From positions 1,531,001-1,595,000 of the forward strand of contig JAODUP010000045.1 of NCBI GenBank assembly GCA_025642065.1: 64,000 nucleotides of DNA, written 5' to 3'. The DNA is from Paralvinella palmiformis (taxonomy: Eukaryota; Annelida; Polychaeta; Terebellida; Alvinellidae). Below, piece after piece: positions 39,601 to 54,000 of the stretch (the first letter of the stretch is position 1; every line of letters begins with the position of its first letter). The position numbers and the translations under genes are program-made. The notes under the pieces were generated by a model. The model worked only from the letters and a program-made list of their open reading frames with translations, was not told the DNA's origin and ran no database searches.

Positions 39601-42600
39601 TTATTTAAATTCATTTGTTAGGTATTTTATGAATAATGTGTTTAGTATAACATTGTTTATAACTTGATATGAACAAGAAAAGATGGGAAATGAGCATTCC
39701 TTAATTGACAATCTTGCCAAGATAAATGATGTCCAGTTGTATTATATGATACGGTGCAATTCCTTTTGAAGTGGTTGTTTTATACACAAGCATATATGAT
39801 ATTTGCAGCAAATAAAAAAACGGTCTTGTCAATTGGTATTTATACTTCAATACATACATCTAGACTCTTAATCAATTTGCATATACATGAGCATACGCAA
39901 ACACTGATATCTTCTGTATAATGTGATATAACTTATAGGGGAATTTATTTTTTGTCTTTTCTGCACCACGTCAGTGACATCAGTGATTAATAATCATGGT
40001 TAGGTTTGGCTTTCTTCCAGAATTGGGAATGAGATGCTTTCCTCTAAAAGAAATTGAAAAAAAAAATAGCAGGTGTAATGTGCTTTTTGTGTTACTATTT
40101 GTCGCTTCATTTGCTTAATGGAAGAAACTTTCTTTTGGGACTATGAGAATTAAAATAAATGACTGGAGTGAGCCACCTACGAAAGAAACTGTGAGCCATG
40201 ATTTCTTTTTGCTTTTAATTAATTACTCATAACAAATGCTTAAAAACTCTTGTGATTGTAACTAAGTTAATCAGTAACTCAAAAAACTGGTTACTAAAAT
40301 GGTTATGTTTTATTTATTCAGTATTAGCTTAATACATTGGATTAATGTGATATTAACTAAGTGATATCACATCGTTAAGCTACATGAGTGATGAAATAAT
40401 TGTGATGAGAGTTTTCTGGATTTTACCGGATTTTCTCTTGCAAGTCTTGTTTTATCCCCACGCTAGTAATGTCAGATTGTCCTAAAAATGCACAAAGCCC
40501 AAATTTTTAACCATACACCCTCAGGTGCATATTCTCTGTGACTTCCTTTCCTGCTTTCCAGGGGGGTTTTCTTCAAAGGGCACTCTCATGTCTGAATAAT
40601 GGAACATATTATTATTATTGAACATGGCTCAGTATTTTGTTGAGAATCTATACCAGATTCTTGATAAACAAGACCTATTGTGTTTTAAAATAAAAAATTT
40701 AAGATTTTGTCTGTGTGTGTGTGTATGTATGTGTTTGTAGGTGTGTGTAGGTGTGTGTATGTGTTTAAAATTAAAAAAGTAATTCCTGATCAATTGTTGT
40801 TTGCCATCCCCTCACTGACACCTATCTACAGCTGCTCGAGTTACATTCAATCTCCAAAAAACACGTCAAACCATATTATGTAAGGAGTCCTTTCAATCTG
40901 ATGTAACAATCTTGATTCAGCTACACTTATAACATATTATAGTAACAATAATATATAATAGCTGTCATCATCATTAATCTGATTTATTACCGGTATATAC
41001 CGTGGTTGCAGTAACGCATAAACAACCAATCAGCATTTTGCTGATGTGATGCCATCTGTTTGCCTTCTTGATGAATGATATTATATCTGCTTCTGTTTGT
41101 TTACATTTGCATGATTTATCTGCTGAGGTTGAGCCAATGGCGTATGCATGCGATTCATAATCGTTTAGTTTTACGTATTCAACCGTGAATGTTAAGCATA
41201 ATTAACACAGCTTCATTTTAGATTAAGAAGGAAGACGTTAACTTTCAAGAAATGTTGTCTTCATACATTTGTGAAGTCATTAATTTTTGGTCCACCAAAA
41301 CCCTGACTGCAGTCTATAGTGGGCACATAAAAACACATAAACCTATTTGAACCATTATTTAATTAAATATGGTTTCATCTGTTATGATACTATGAGCATA
41401 CTTAATTTATTGTGGTTCATACATTGACACCTCTATGGCCTAGTGGGTAAGAGCATGGGACTTTCTTACTCATGGTTATGCTGTGCCGGAGTTCAAATCC
41501 CGGTCGTGGCACTAAAGTTGGAGGAGATTTTCGTCCAACCAGGCAACTGGCAAGGTTTCTCCACCGAATATGCCATCTATTGTAAATTTAAGTTTATTTA
41601 TAATTAGTCCCCATGGTGAAGCAGTAAATTACAGACCGTATGCATCTTCCTCATTTATGGTAGCTAAGCCACAAAAAATAACTGCCATTTCAGCCATTAT
41701 TATTATTATTCAATGATTCATCACTCATCAGCCAATAACATAATGCTATTATAATTTTGAATTAATCAGACAACACCATATTAGTGACTGACAGGAAAGT
41801 GAGCATAACATGTATATTTTAAGGAACAGATTATCATGGTAGAAACTGAATGGAGGAGGATTGGGTATAAATGTGGACTAGCACAATTTTAACAAAAGAG
41901 GGGGGGGGTGCTGGTATGTGTGGTCAGCATATAAATGAGCTGACATAAGACAGAACATGCTGTAGACATTATTAGCTGATTTTGTTTCATAGATTTAGGC
42001 TAAATAAAGTTTTAATAGTTCGCCAATCAGAAAATAAATCAAGAATATTTGAGGTTTGGTGAGTTTGTGTCACTCACAGACACTACCATCAGATTGTGTG
42101 GTTTCATAATATGTATTGTGGCTGCTTGAAAATTGTCTTTCTACAAAATCTGAACTTGTAGGTATTAATATTGGTGTGATTAAGCATTTAAGGTTATGAA
42201 AATGTCTTTTAGAAGTGAGCAGTTGGAAGTATGTACATTTTTAGTATTTAGTTTTAAAGATTATTTTCACATAGATTGTAAACTGAGTTGATTGGCTGTG
42301 CTATTATCTCTTTAAGGCATAGTATATCACTTTGAATTTATAATAATTGAAAAATGATAAAAAAGGATTTAAAAGTAATCACAGACACACACACACACAC
42401 ACTGCTAATGTTGTCTTTTGTTGCAACTTTCAATGTTCGAACAGCTAAATAGGCTTGCTAATTTTTATCATACTGCGATATCGTGTCCACCGTCATCAGT
42501 ATATTATATTGTGATCTTTTGTTTTACACAGAGCATGTGAATGAGTATTTGCGTCTCTCAGCAAGTGCTGACAAACAACAGCTTCAGCGTATAAAGACAA

Positions 42601-43397
42601 TATTTGAGAAGAAGAATCAGAAGTCAGCGCAGACTTTGGCAGCATTACAAAAAAAGGTGGAATCCTATAAAAAGAAGATTATTGAGGTAGAACATTATGG
42701 CGTCTCTGCACATAAACAACCGAAGGAAGTGCTAAAAGATGTCGGACAAGGACTGAAGTATGTATTGTGTGTGTGTGTGTGTGTGTGTGTGATGAAAAGT
42801 ATTGAGCCAGAATTTGATATAAACATGTTTAACAAAATGTGAGTAAGTTATTAACTACAACATTGCGGTTTGCAATAACACCTTCACCTGAAAACCAAGA
42901 ACCTTGTGATTGGTTAATGTCATTTCATACATCTACAGTAATGTCTGCTATGTATTGATGAGCAGTTGTATTACACTTTAGCATCTTTGTTCATTTAGAA
43001 AGTGCACATATAGGTTTGAAATACATAATGTACAAAAAATATTTCAGCTGGGAAATTGTCATTTGGGGCTTATTAGTGACTTGCCATAAATTATATCAGT
43101 GTTTTATGATGCTACAAATAAGGCAACACGAGATAAACTGATAAGATGTTAAAAAAGATTGCAGTATAGCCATTCATGGGAGAATGTTCTAAATATAGGT
43201 TAGATTAAAGTTGGAGGTTTTCCAGTTGAAGCTTTTAAAGAACCTTTCCTTCTATATATATATACACTAATGTTTAAATTTAACAGGGATCTATAGGCCA
43301 TCTCTCCCATACATTTGCTGGCAGTTCAGTTTCTCTGATATATATAATGAATTTATTGTTGAAATCAGTATGGATATTTTGACATCACACACACACC

Positions 43398-43440
<43 letters not shown>

Positions 43441-44112
43441 CACTAGTTTCTATTTTAGTCAGACTTGAACTTTAAATAGGCTAATTAATTTGCAGTTTTT
43501 AACTAAAGAGTATGTCACATCAATATGTAAGTCAATTAATTTGTCATGATACTAAAAATAATAACATAGTCACAAACTAGTGTTTAAAAAAAACCTATTG
43601 CATGGAAATATTTGCTTTGTACTGTGGCAAAGTCAGTAATTATATTAAATATATACCTGATTCAGGGTGATCAATCTTAACATTTTGATACGTAACATTT
43701 TGTCATGTCATTAGCTTATCCAGATTACAAGCAGAAGTTCTTAATATGTATAATAAAATCTTAGTTCCAGTTAGCTTATAATCAATTTATATGTGGTGCC
43801 CAGTTGGCAATAAAAACAAAGCATCAGATGATAAGCCCAAAGATAGGTATATTTATTAGAAAGATACGAGAATTAGATCATCTAGTCAATGTAGATGGTC
43901 AAACAGTCACATTTGCTGTTTAATGCATGAAAAATCACAATGAAGAGCCAAGCATTATTTTTATGATTATGTCATATGGCAAGAAACTATAAGATTTATC
44001 ACATTTAGAGTGGTTATAAAGGATTGTGTAGTGATGCATTGATGTTAAAGTAGTAAACACTGATGATTGTAGATGTCTGTTACCAAAGTTTATAACAACA
44101 ATTTCTTCCCAC

Positions 44113-44173
<61 letters not shown>

Positions 44174-44317
44174 TACAGTTAATCTGTATAATCAGGTAAT
44201 ATGTATATTACCTCAAATATTCAAGTAATACATCTATTGTTAACTGAGATTTAATAACCATTACCTGAACATTTCAGGTAATATACATATTACCTGATTA
44301 TAAAGATATATATAAAT

Positions 44318-44373
<56 letters not shown>

Positions 44374-47300
44374 AAATCACTTGTGCACTTCATGTATTCA
44401 CATCCAACATTATCAGTTAATCATAATTTTAAAATGTTTTTTTTCTGAAGCATGATAGCATTGTAGCCATTTACATATCCAAATCAAATCAATCACTGAA
44501 TCATCTTCCCATATCTGTCTATGAGGACAGTACTCTCATTGTATTATCTATGTATTTCACACTCTTCAGGGGATTCTTTGCGAGAGACTCGGCCACCACA
44601 GGACAGAGATCTCGGGATTCAAGTCCATCAAACATGACAAGGTCCTTTACAAAACATCTGTATTAATCTACGTCCCTCATTGTTCCTTACCTCATCCTTA
44701 ATATAACCATGAGATAAACTTCACCATACGATTGATAGGAGAGATATGCTGTTTAATTTGCTGCTGAAGTGCTGTGCTTTTATTTAATTTTCTCTATTAT
44801 GTTTTCTGTATCACTATTGAGATGCTATTGGTCCAAATGACTTGTTTAAATCTGCTCAGCCATTTTAATTATGTATTAAATACAGCCTCACCACATCTGT
44901 TCCGTTATATATTCTGTTTGGTGAAGTTTTTGTGTTTATCGTCATAGCATGCTTATTCCTGTCTTACTGATCCATGCACCGTGTTTTGTTTTTCATCTCA
45001 CACTAAACTACTTCTGTAATGTCGGCTAGTCTCCTACTGATTGACTGTGACACGCATCTTCCCACAACACCCACTTGATTCTCACACCTGTTAATAGTTT
45101 AACAACTATTGGTCACAACCATGAGATGACGGAAAGTCAGTTAGTTGGCGGAATAGAATAGGTGGCAAACGCTTCAAGCATCCCCGGCTTTATAATACCT
45201 TACCTCGGTTACCTCATTATATGAGCATTGTTAAATAAGCTGATCACCTCAGTCGATGGCTGCTTACTCCTGTGTCAGTTGAGATGGTGTCAAGTTCTAC
45301 ACATATCAGGGTTCTTAATGCATGTTACAGATGGTTAAACATTATACAGAAACCTGATTTATTCATAAGATAGTTATTCTCCATTTCTAGCTAATTAGTT
45401 GGATCCTACAGTATCAGGACAAAATTATTTATTATTATATTTATTATCATTATTAATATTTTCAGAATTTTTGCCAGGAATTGTTTTGCAAAATATTCTT
45501 TTTTTGATGAATATTCAACTTTAAACTGATAAATAGGTCCATCCTGCCAATAGTTCCAACTAACCACCTGTGTTTAGGGGAAATCACAAACACTCACTGC
45601 TTTGATGAGTTTGTTCTTCTCTGCTCCATTCAAATAGTTCATTTATAATAATATATAAGCTTTATTGTGTACTTAAGAAGACTGAGGCTCATTGTACAAA
45701 GTACTTAAATAATTGTGCGCGTGACTAATAACAAGTGCATAAACATGCAAGATCCAAATTACAACTTGTTATTGCATGACATTACATAACAAAATGCATT
45801 AAAAGAGTTATCATGAGGCGTTTGGTACAGAGGACAGATAAAAATCAAATAATATTCATCCTCTATTACACAAAACATGCATATTCTTTCACTTCTAATG
45901 GCAGTGTACCTCTAAATCTCTCAGTAGATAATTTGTGATTTGTACATCGAAATTTAGCCGAAGCAATTTTATATTTCTTTTACAAATTTACTGTCTTATA
46001 AGACTAGTTCTAGTGAAGATTTGAATTGGCATTGTGTCGATAATTTTGACTTTGAATTAATTTCAGCAGACCAATTTTGTGTGGCGCAATCTCGTAGCTG
46101 AACCTTTAAGATCTCCAAAAATTATTTTGTATCACCAACAGTTTGATTTATCCAAGCATGTCCAAAGCCATACCTAAACAATATATTTTAACCTTTGATG
46201 CCCATGTAACCCTGTCTGCATCGCTAAGACTCTTCAGCACATTATGGCTTGAATGTGCCTAGACGTTATGACCGGTTACTAAACGGATCCAGTATTTCAC
46301 ACATCTAAAAATATAATGAATTGACAATGGGAGTCTCCCACATTCTCCAAGCACCGCAGCTGAAGGTGTTTGAGATGAAACACATAAAACATATCTACAA
46401 AACTTCCTGTGAACCTTTTCAATTTCATCTTGAACAGTGTATCCCCCAAATCTCGCGGCCACATAATAATATTGGTAACACCAGTTTATCGATTAAAGTA
46501 GGACAACAATTGAACAGGTAAACCATTGCATTCGCCATTAATAAAGTTAATAGTGTATATAGCTTTATCAGCCTGATATGCTAATGTTCTTAAGGCTGTA
46601 GACCAACAGACCCAGGATGAAAACATAATGCCAAGATACTCGTAATACGTAGTTTTGATCAAAGATTCATTATTTATGTACACCTTTTCATTCATTCTTA
46701 GTAGACCTAAAAATCATAATATTTGTTTGGCATATATTTATAATGAGACCATATTTTGAGCAGAACTCACTCATTGTGTTTAATTGACATTGCAATCAGC
46801 CTATTGCGTTATTTTACCATAGCAAAATCATCAGCATAAAGTAACATGTGTATATTCGGCATTGATTCATTGATGAATAGATCAGGATCAGTATCATTAT
46901 ACATATGTTTAAGCTCATTCGGATCTAAAATGAACAGAAAAGGACTCATCATACAACCTTGACCATTGTATAATGAATACAAGTAACAATGTTTTGAGTG
47001 TATATTTGAAACATGAATAAATAAAATAAAATGGAACAAAAATTAGACCAGTATTGTGGTATTTTCTGCGCACATAATGTGAGTCGATATTGTCCTGTCG
47101 AAGATATTGTCTCTAAATGACCATATATCCTCGAGATAAAGAAATACATGTATCATATGACTCGGTGGTCATTTCATGATGGTAGTACCAGTATTTGTTG
47201 ATCTATTAAAATGAGTCCTTGAATAAACTAATAAAAATTTATTGTGACCAGTCTATATATATATATATATATATATATATGAAGATTTGCCATTGTCACT

Positions 47301-49146
47301 TAACATTGTAAACAGTGTTGTGATTGGAATGTATTTCTGTGACATTTTTTGTGAGTATGTTCTAGCCCTTGAACTGATTATTCAGACTGGAATAGTTTTT
47401 AGTTTGACAACTTTTCCCTGTGCCGTAATCCTTTCCCAGTGAATATTTATCGTGTACCGGTCTGTGTATGGGTGGGCGAGTGAAAAAAGTCTTAATGACC
47501 TGTGACCTTTTGGGGCTGATGTGTCAGTAAGCCAAACACTCTCACTCACTCACTCATGCACAAAACTGTTAAGTTGTACCTCTAACCCAGCTAATGAACG
47601 AATAAGGTGTTAATGCATGGATTGATCATTATCTGCATACCAATAACTGAACTGATTTTAATCCATCAGGACAATTGTATTTCTTTATCCTGATAAGCTG
47701 ATGTATAAACCAAAGTACTGTTCTTGTTTCATTTCTGTGTATTGATTCAGCCAGTTCATTAAGTCTGATTCCAATGCTTTAGGGTAATAATGATTGAAGT
47801 AACAGACTCTTCATCTGCTAAATTACATGATAATAAGTGTGACTTTGATATTCGTATACAAAAAGTTGCTTACCTAATATTTGAACAGCAAAATTATAAT
47901 TTTTATGCTTTTAATACTAGTTTTTGTATACCTTAATACCCGATGCTCATTATATGCTATACCTAAAAAAAATTAAAACAAAATCATGAAAATTTTGCAA
48001 AATGTTTTGGGTAAATGTTTTTGAAAAACAACCCTGTTTTAGTGACTATTTCCTGCACTAAAATCTGTAGATATATTGGAGAAAATTCGTAATCAAATGT
48101 TTTTTAAAATTTATGCTAGAAAGGTCACCAAGCATTTCACAAATTATTTTTACTAATTTCTTCCTTCAAAATTTAAAAGTAAACTAGTCAGCTATTTTTG
48201 TCACCGTCCCATAAAACGTTCATAAAGCCATTGGGAGTTTTAGTGAATCGTAATTAAAACAAACCAAATAATTAAGTTTGAAATGAACAAAAAAGCATAA
48301 TCTTTATTTCAAAGTGTAAGATGCCCAGTAATGAGTAGGATGCACAGATTTATTATTTAGACTGCTGAAATCAGCCAAGTGCAGAATATATGAAGACTCG
48401 TCTGTCTTATCTATTCCATTACAATTATTGTACCAGTGTGTCTCCATGGTCTAACTGGTAGCACTGTTGGCCGGCCACAGATCTCAACCACCTGAGTTCA
48501 AATCTCAGCTTGGGTATGTCTGAAGGGTGTTTTATCTTTGACTTTGTCCCATTACCTTTAGAGTTTGCCCAGCTCATCTAGCCTACTTTATGCACAAAAG
48601 TGGCCATAAAACGTCAAAGATTTACAATTATTGTACCAGACATGAGCACTAATGTATCTCAACAGGTATCACAATACGTTTTTAAGTTTAATTCCATTTT
48701 CAAAAATTCTCCAGACCAGTCTATATTTGTAAATATTAAATACCAGAATTTGTTAAACTTTTCAGTACCGATAACTTCTCATTTTTCACTTCTAATTCTG
48801 CACTTATTTTTTTAAACATTTTGATATATGTATGTGACAGCTGGAGCTTTTTAACTTTGAATGAGCCAACCTTGGACTCCAGCAAAATCGTCCCTGCTCA
48901 CAACATATAGGGGAAGAGTAACCTAGATGTCTTACTTAAACTGCATATAGCTGTATCATTGCTATAGAAATGAAATACGTGCAAATTATCCAGAACAAGC
49001 TTCTGATTAAGATGTTGTGATATGTTCCAATTCTAAAAACTTTAAAATATTTATGATTAAATGTCAGGTAAGCTAAAATTGTACTACGAATAAATTAATT
49101 TGTGTTATCATTTTCATATGAAATATATCTTTTGCCAATTTTCAAA

Positions 49147-49185
<39 letters not shown>

Positions 49186-51017
49186 ATGCATGCAGGTGTG
49201 TGTGTGAGAGAGAGAGAGATCATTCATTCGTCTGTTAACCTGTTTGGTGGAAACTCTAAAACAAATTGAGATGAATGTTTTTTATATGTGTAACTTTGTC
49301 ATGTAATGCCTTGTTTTGTTTGATCTCGCAGAGACATGGGAGCTAACATTAAGGAGTTCTCTGGGTATGTATATATTACGTACTATTTTGTTTACTACGA
49401 CATCTTAATAAATTTGATTGAATGTTTCTCATCTTATAACAAAGTGTCCGTAAAACATCAATCATCATCTCATCATATAACAATCCTAGTGAGAGAGAAA
49501 AACTGATGGTTGGAACGAATCATTTAGTTTTGTTGGTTCTTCATTCTGTCTCTGAAAGTGAAATAGATGAGAAACATTTAATTAGTTTGGCTTGTCCTTG
49601 GCTACTTGATGTTGTTATTTATATCTTGTAAATAAGATGTATTCTAATTACTATTTCTATTCTCTGTTAATATTGCTCCAACTAACAGACTGGTAGTTGA
49701 ATGCACTGCTTAACAAAAGGTGTGTGTGTGTGTGCGTGTGCGTGCGTGCGTGCGTGCGTTTGTTAGGTTAGATGTGTTAGGGAGAGATACATGGTCATGA
49801 AACAGGGGTTTTGCCGTATAAAATGATGATAGTTTGTGAAATGTGTGATCATTTTGGTGTAATAGTTACTAGCTTGACTTGTTGACCATAACCAAACTTG
49901 CTCGCTGGTACCAATTGTAAGGCCTTCAATGGGGTAAATATAATGAAGTCCATGCAGTGACCAACTTGTGTATATTTGATGTAGTTTGCAGATGAAAAGA
50001 TACGTGTGCGTACTGTGCATAATGCTTTATTATTCTTCACAGGAATTTGTAGATTTAAAAAAAAATTAGCATACAGTATGTTGGGAGTATTTCCTATACT
50101 TATATTTAGTATGAAATCAGCATACGTCTTCCTTGTTGTGGATGCAGTCCACTCTTATAGTACAATGATTAGAGCAGTGCATTGCAAACGTCCGTGTTAT
50201 GAGTTTGAATCTGCCTCGTACTATTGTCTGTGAGAATCAGCCTTCAGCCATAAGTCCAAAGATTGACCATCGCTGATCCTGAACAGCTGAACTCGTTATT
50301 ATAGATGCAGTAATTTAAGGAATAATTAACAAAGTAGTAGTAACACAATTAATGAAATGGACGTTGTTTTAAATGGCTAACTACTTCAAATGAGAGAGAC
50401 ACTTACTACCGGTATGTAAAATTTGCTGCTTCACCACAAAGACATCTAAATAAATTATGACTTTTGAATAGATGGCATATTTGGTCGAGAAAACCTTGTC
50501 AGTTTCCTGGCTGGATGGAAAAAAACTGCTCCTTGTGTTAGGTGCCACGGCTGGAATTTGAACTTCTGATCTCTTCCACATCAGGTCTACGAGCAAAGAG
50601 TCCCACACTCTAATCGACCAGGAAATAAATTCAATGGGGTTCACCAGTAATGTTGTTTTGTCGATGCAAGCTTAGTTTTCTTGTATAATCCACCTGTGTG
50701 ATAAGCTACACTTTTTGCCATTATACTGTCACTCTATGTTAGATATCACTGATCAAGGCTACTGAAACATCTTTTATTAATGATGTTACCTAAGTTTAAG
50801 AAGTCGAGCTGGAATTTATTAAGACACATTTAGTTACCCAAAAAACCCAACTATAATAACAAGATTGAAATTGTTCATTAAGAAACCATTCCATTTATTT
50901 GGAACTGGTTATAAAAACAAATGAATTCTGAATATAAAATATTTTTGGGATCTGATAACAATTACTTTTTATGCATGTTTATGCACTGTCAAGTTGTTTC
51001 TTTGTTAACAGTCCATG

Positions 51018-51058
<41 letters not shown>

Positions 51059-54000
51059 CAGTTAATCTGTATAATCAGGTAATAATGTATATATATTACC
51101 TGAAATAATCAGGTAATACATGTATTGCTAACTGAGATTTAATACACATCACCTGAAAATTTCAGGTAATATACATATCACCTACTTATACAGATTAACT
51201 GTAACATATATACTGTGTCTTTCTAAACAGAGACCACCATGAGTCAGGACCCTAAATCAGTTGTTGCAATCAATTTTATGTAGACGATTGACTTCTGAAA
51301 AATATGGATGACATTTCAGTGACATCGATTTCAGGAAACTATAGATAGCATATCATGAGAAGTGTGTGTGTGTTTGGGGGGGGGGGGATTTAATAGATAA
51401 GACAAACAGGAAGTAGGTAGTTTAAACTGATGTGACTTTGTGTTAAGTGTTTCCTGATTTATTACTCTGTATTTTGTGTAGTTATTTAGCTTGTGTAATT
51501 TATACTATATATCCTAGTCTACATTATACTAGCCATGATACTATTGAATCATATATAAGAGTTATAACCACTCTTCACAGGTTGGGTTTGATAAGTAATT
51601 CATGGTTCATATGGATACAATTGTTTTATAAGATTTTCTTAGTTCTTCCGGGTAATCCATTTCCTTTTAGATGGCCGTGTTTGTATAAATAGTTATAAAC
51701 ACTGGAACTATATTGAGAGGTTTTATAATTGATAAAGTATTATACTAACAGAACAATATAGTTAGGAAACTTATCAACGTGTTGCCTGTTAAAATGTGTT
51801 ATACTGGTGACTCCACCCCCACCACACACACGCGCGCGCGCGCACACACACACACACACTTGTTCCAGAATGTTAGTTTACTGATAAGTAAATTGATAAG
51901 TGTGGTTAATTTATACAAGATTTACAGGTTACGTTACCAGATTCTTTGGGAACAGGATCCATTATTTGTGATTCCACTGTAAAGACCTGCTAGCAATTCA
52001 GGAATTCCTGACATTCTGTTATTTTTGTCAACAATGCTAAAACTTGGTTTGGCATGAAAATCATAATACTTAAAAAAACAGTCAGTGTGGTGAAGTGGTT
52101 TCAAAAATAAAACACAGAATCTTCCTGTTTAAAGAGTATGACAATCAAAGTGAGGAAGAGATGTGTTTTTTCTTCATTTTGATGACCTTAACCAACCTGT
52201 GCCAATACTGGTCACTGATTGTATCTCACTAGATTGTATTAGTGTATAATTGGGAACTGATTAGCATATATACATATGGAGAAAGAACTATATTTTGATT
52301 TGGATGGTCATTATCTGTGTGCTGTGGGATATAGTGATATAGTGGCCTGAATATAGGATAATGTCTGCAAATTGAGATATCGTCTGCTACTCAACTGTTG
52401 GACTGTTACCAGTTGCTGCTAGATTTAAGTAAGAACACTGTATACAGGGTATCCCTGATGTATCCAGGAAACAGAAGGAACAAAATGAACAGCTCAAAAT
52501 CAGAGCCGTGGAGAAGGCTGGAATGTGTTGGGAGGAGCTTGGAGGATTTGGCTTTGGTTAATCGGTTTCGAAAGAGGAAAAGGTTATATAACGTGTGTGT
52601 GTGCGTGTGCGTGTGAATGAACATGCATCCATACATGTATATGCATTCGTGTGTGTTTGTATGTGTGTGTGTGCGTGTGCGTGTGTGTGAAACTAGTGGA
52701 GGAACCATGCAGTAATATTTCATAACATATTAAGAGCATATAATATCATAAAACATTCTGTTTACTGAATATAGCATACAGATAAATAATAACTTGATTG
52801 GATTATATGTGTTTTAATTATGAATTTTAACTTTTTATGATTTAGTCCCCCCCCCCCATTCCTCTCTTGAAGTTGGCTAATGCTGTGGTTTTGAGGTCAG
52901 TGCATGTCTATAACTCTGACAAAATATGCATTCAAGCCAACTCTGATTATTCTGTGAATGCATGTCACATGCAGACATCAGTGAGTTTTGAATGAACATT
53001 ATATTATAAACTGTCTGGACATGCAATATATTTCAGATAATTATCTTGAATGGGTTTACTAAGAAACGTATTGTTAAGATTTCATCCTTTTCAGGAGTCA
53101 CAAATGTGAAACAGTATTCCTCATTTATTGTAAATAGTAATATTTTATTGGAACATAAATTTACCAGAGAGTGAGAGTATTCCAAGGCTGACTTCACAGT
53201 CTTTTTAATGGGAATCAGGCAGGACCTGAGAGGGTACATGGTTATAGATTTAAAATTACATTTTCTTCCAAACGGGGCTCCTCCATGGTCTAGCGGTAGC
53301 GTGTTGGACCACAGATCACTATCACCCGTGTTCGAATCTTGGAGTGGACATTTTTGAAGGTTGTTTCGTCTTCGCCTCATTACCTTTGGAGGTCACTCGG
53401 CCCATTTAGCCTACCTTGTGCACAAAAGTGGCTGTAAAACATCAATCGTCATCATCATTATCAGCCTTCATTTAAACCTTGCAAGGCCTCACTCCAGCAC
53501 ACTGCGGCCCAAATTAGCAAATATTCGTCTTCAAGTTGTTTTATCATCATTTTTCTTTTGTATTCTGTTTATAAATGATTAGTTTGAATTAATTATATAA
53601 TAAAACTCTGCTCACATCAAAGTGCCAGTGAAACCAGACTGGTTGAAATTTGTTTATACGCATCGCTTGTGTTAATCGATGGAGCCAAGTCCAGCTATAA
53701 ATGATTGAGAAATAAGTATACGATTAGCCAGAGAATGACAATGAGGCTAATTTCTTACTTATATTATAAATGTGAACAAGTAGTGTTGGATTCTCATTGC
53801 TGTAATTTTAATATTGATTCTATTGAATGGATATGATTCTTTTTATTAACACAGTTTTGTGTTGATAGTCAGCTACCAGTATATCATACATAGTCAACTG
53901 CTCCAGTAAAATACTCCACACATAATACAAACTGAACATTTCAAATCAGTAGAGACACATCTGCCTCTCTATATTTGTGAAGCGACAAATGTAGAGGAAT

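Larger units (their letters stand above)
42758..49331. other. TMCC intron 6
   Basis: 6.6 kb with several TA and TG tracts, a palindromic MITE at 44.17-44.31 kb, an antisense LINE fragment at about 45.9-47.15 kb, SINE family A at 48.42-48.64 kb and a TG/GA tract at 49150-49220. Confidence 0.65.

Noticed and set aside
52398..52616. Possible TMCC cassette exon (RNKMNSSKSEPWRRLECVG...)
   Set aside because: It lies in the right intron, but no acceptor gives a frame that joins exon 7 to exon 8, and it has no similarity to the family linker.
53033..53380. 115-codon minus-strand ORF
   Set aside because: It includes the antisense of SINE family A; the rest has no recognisable domain.
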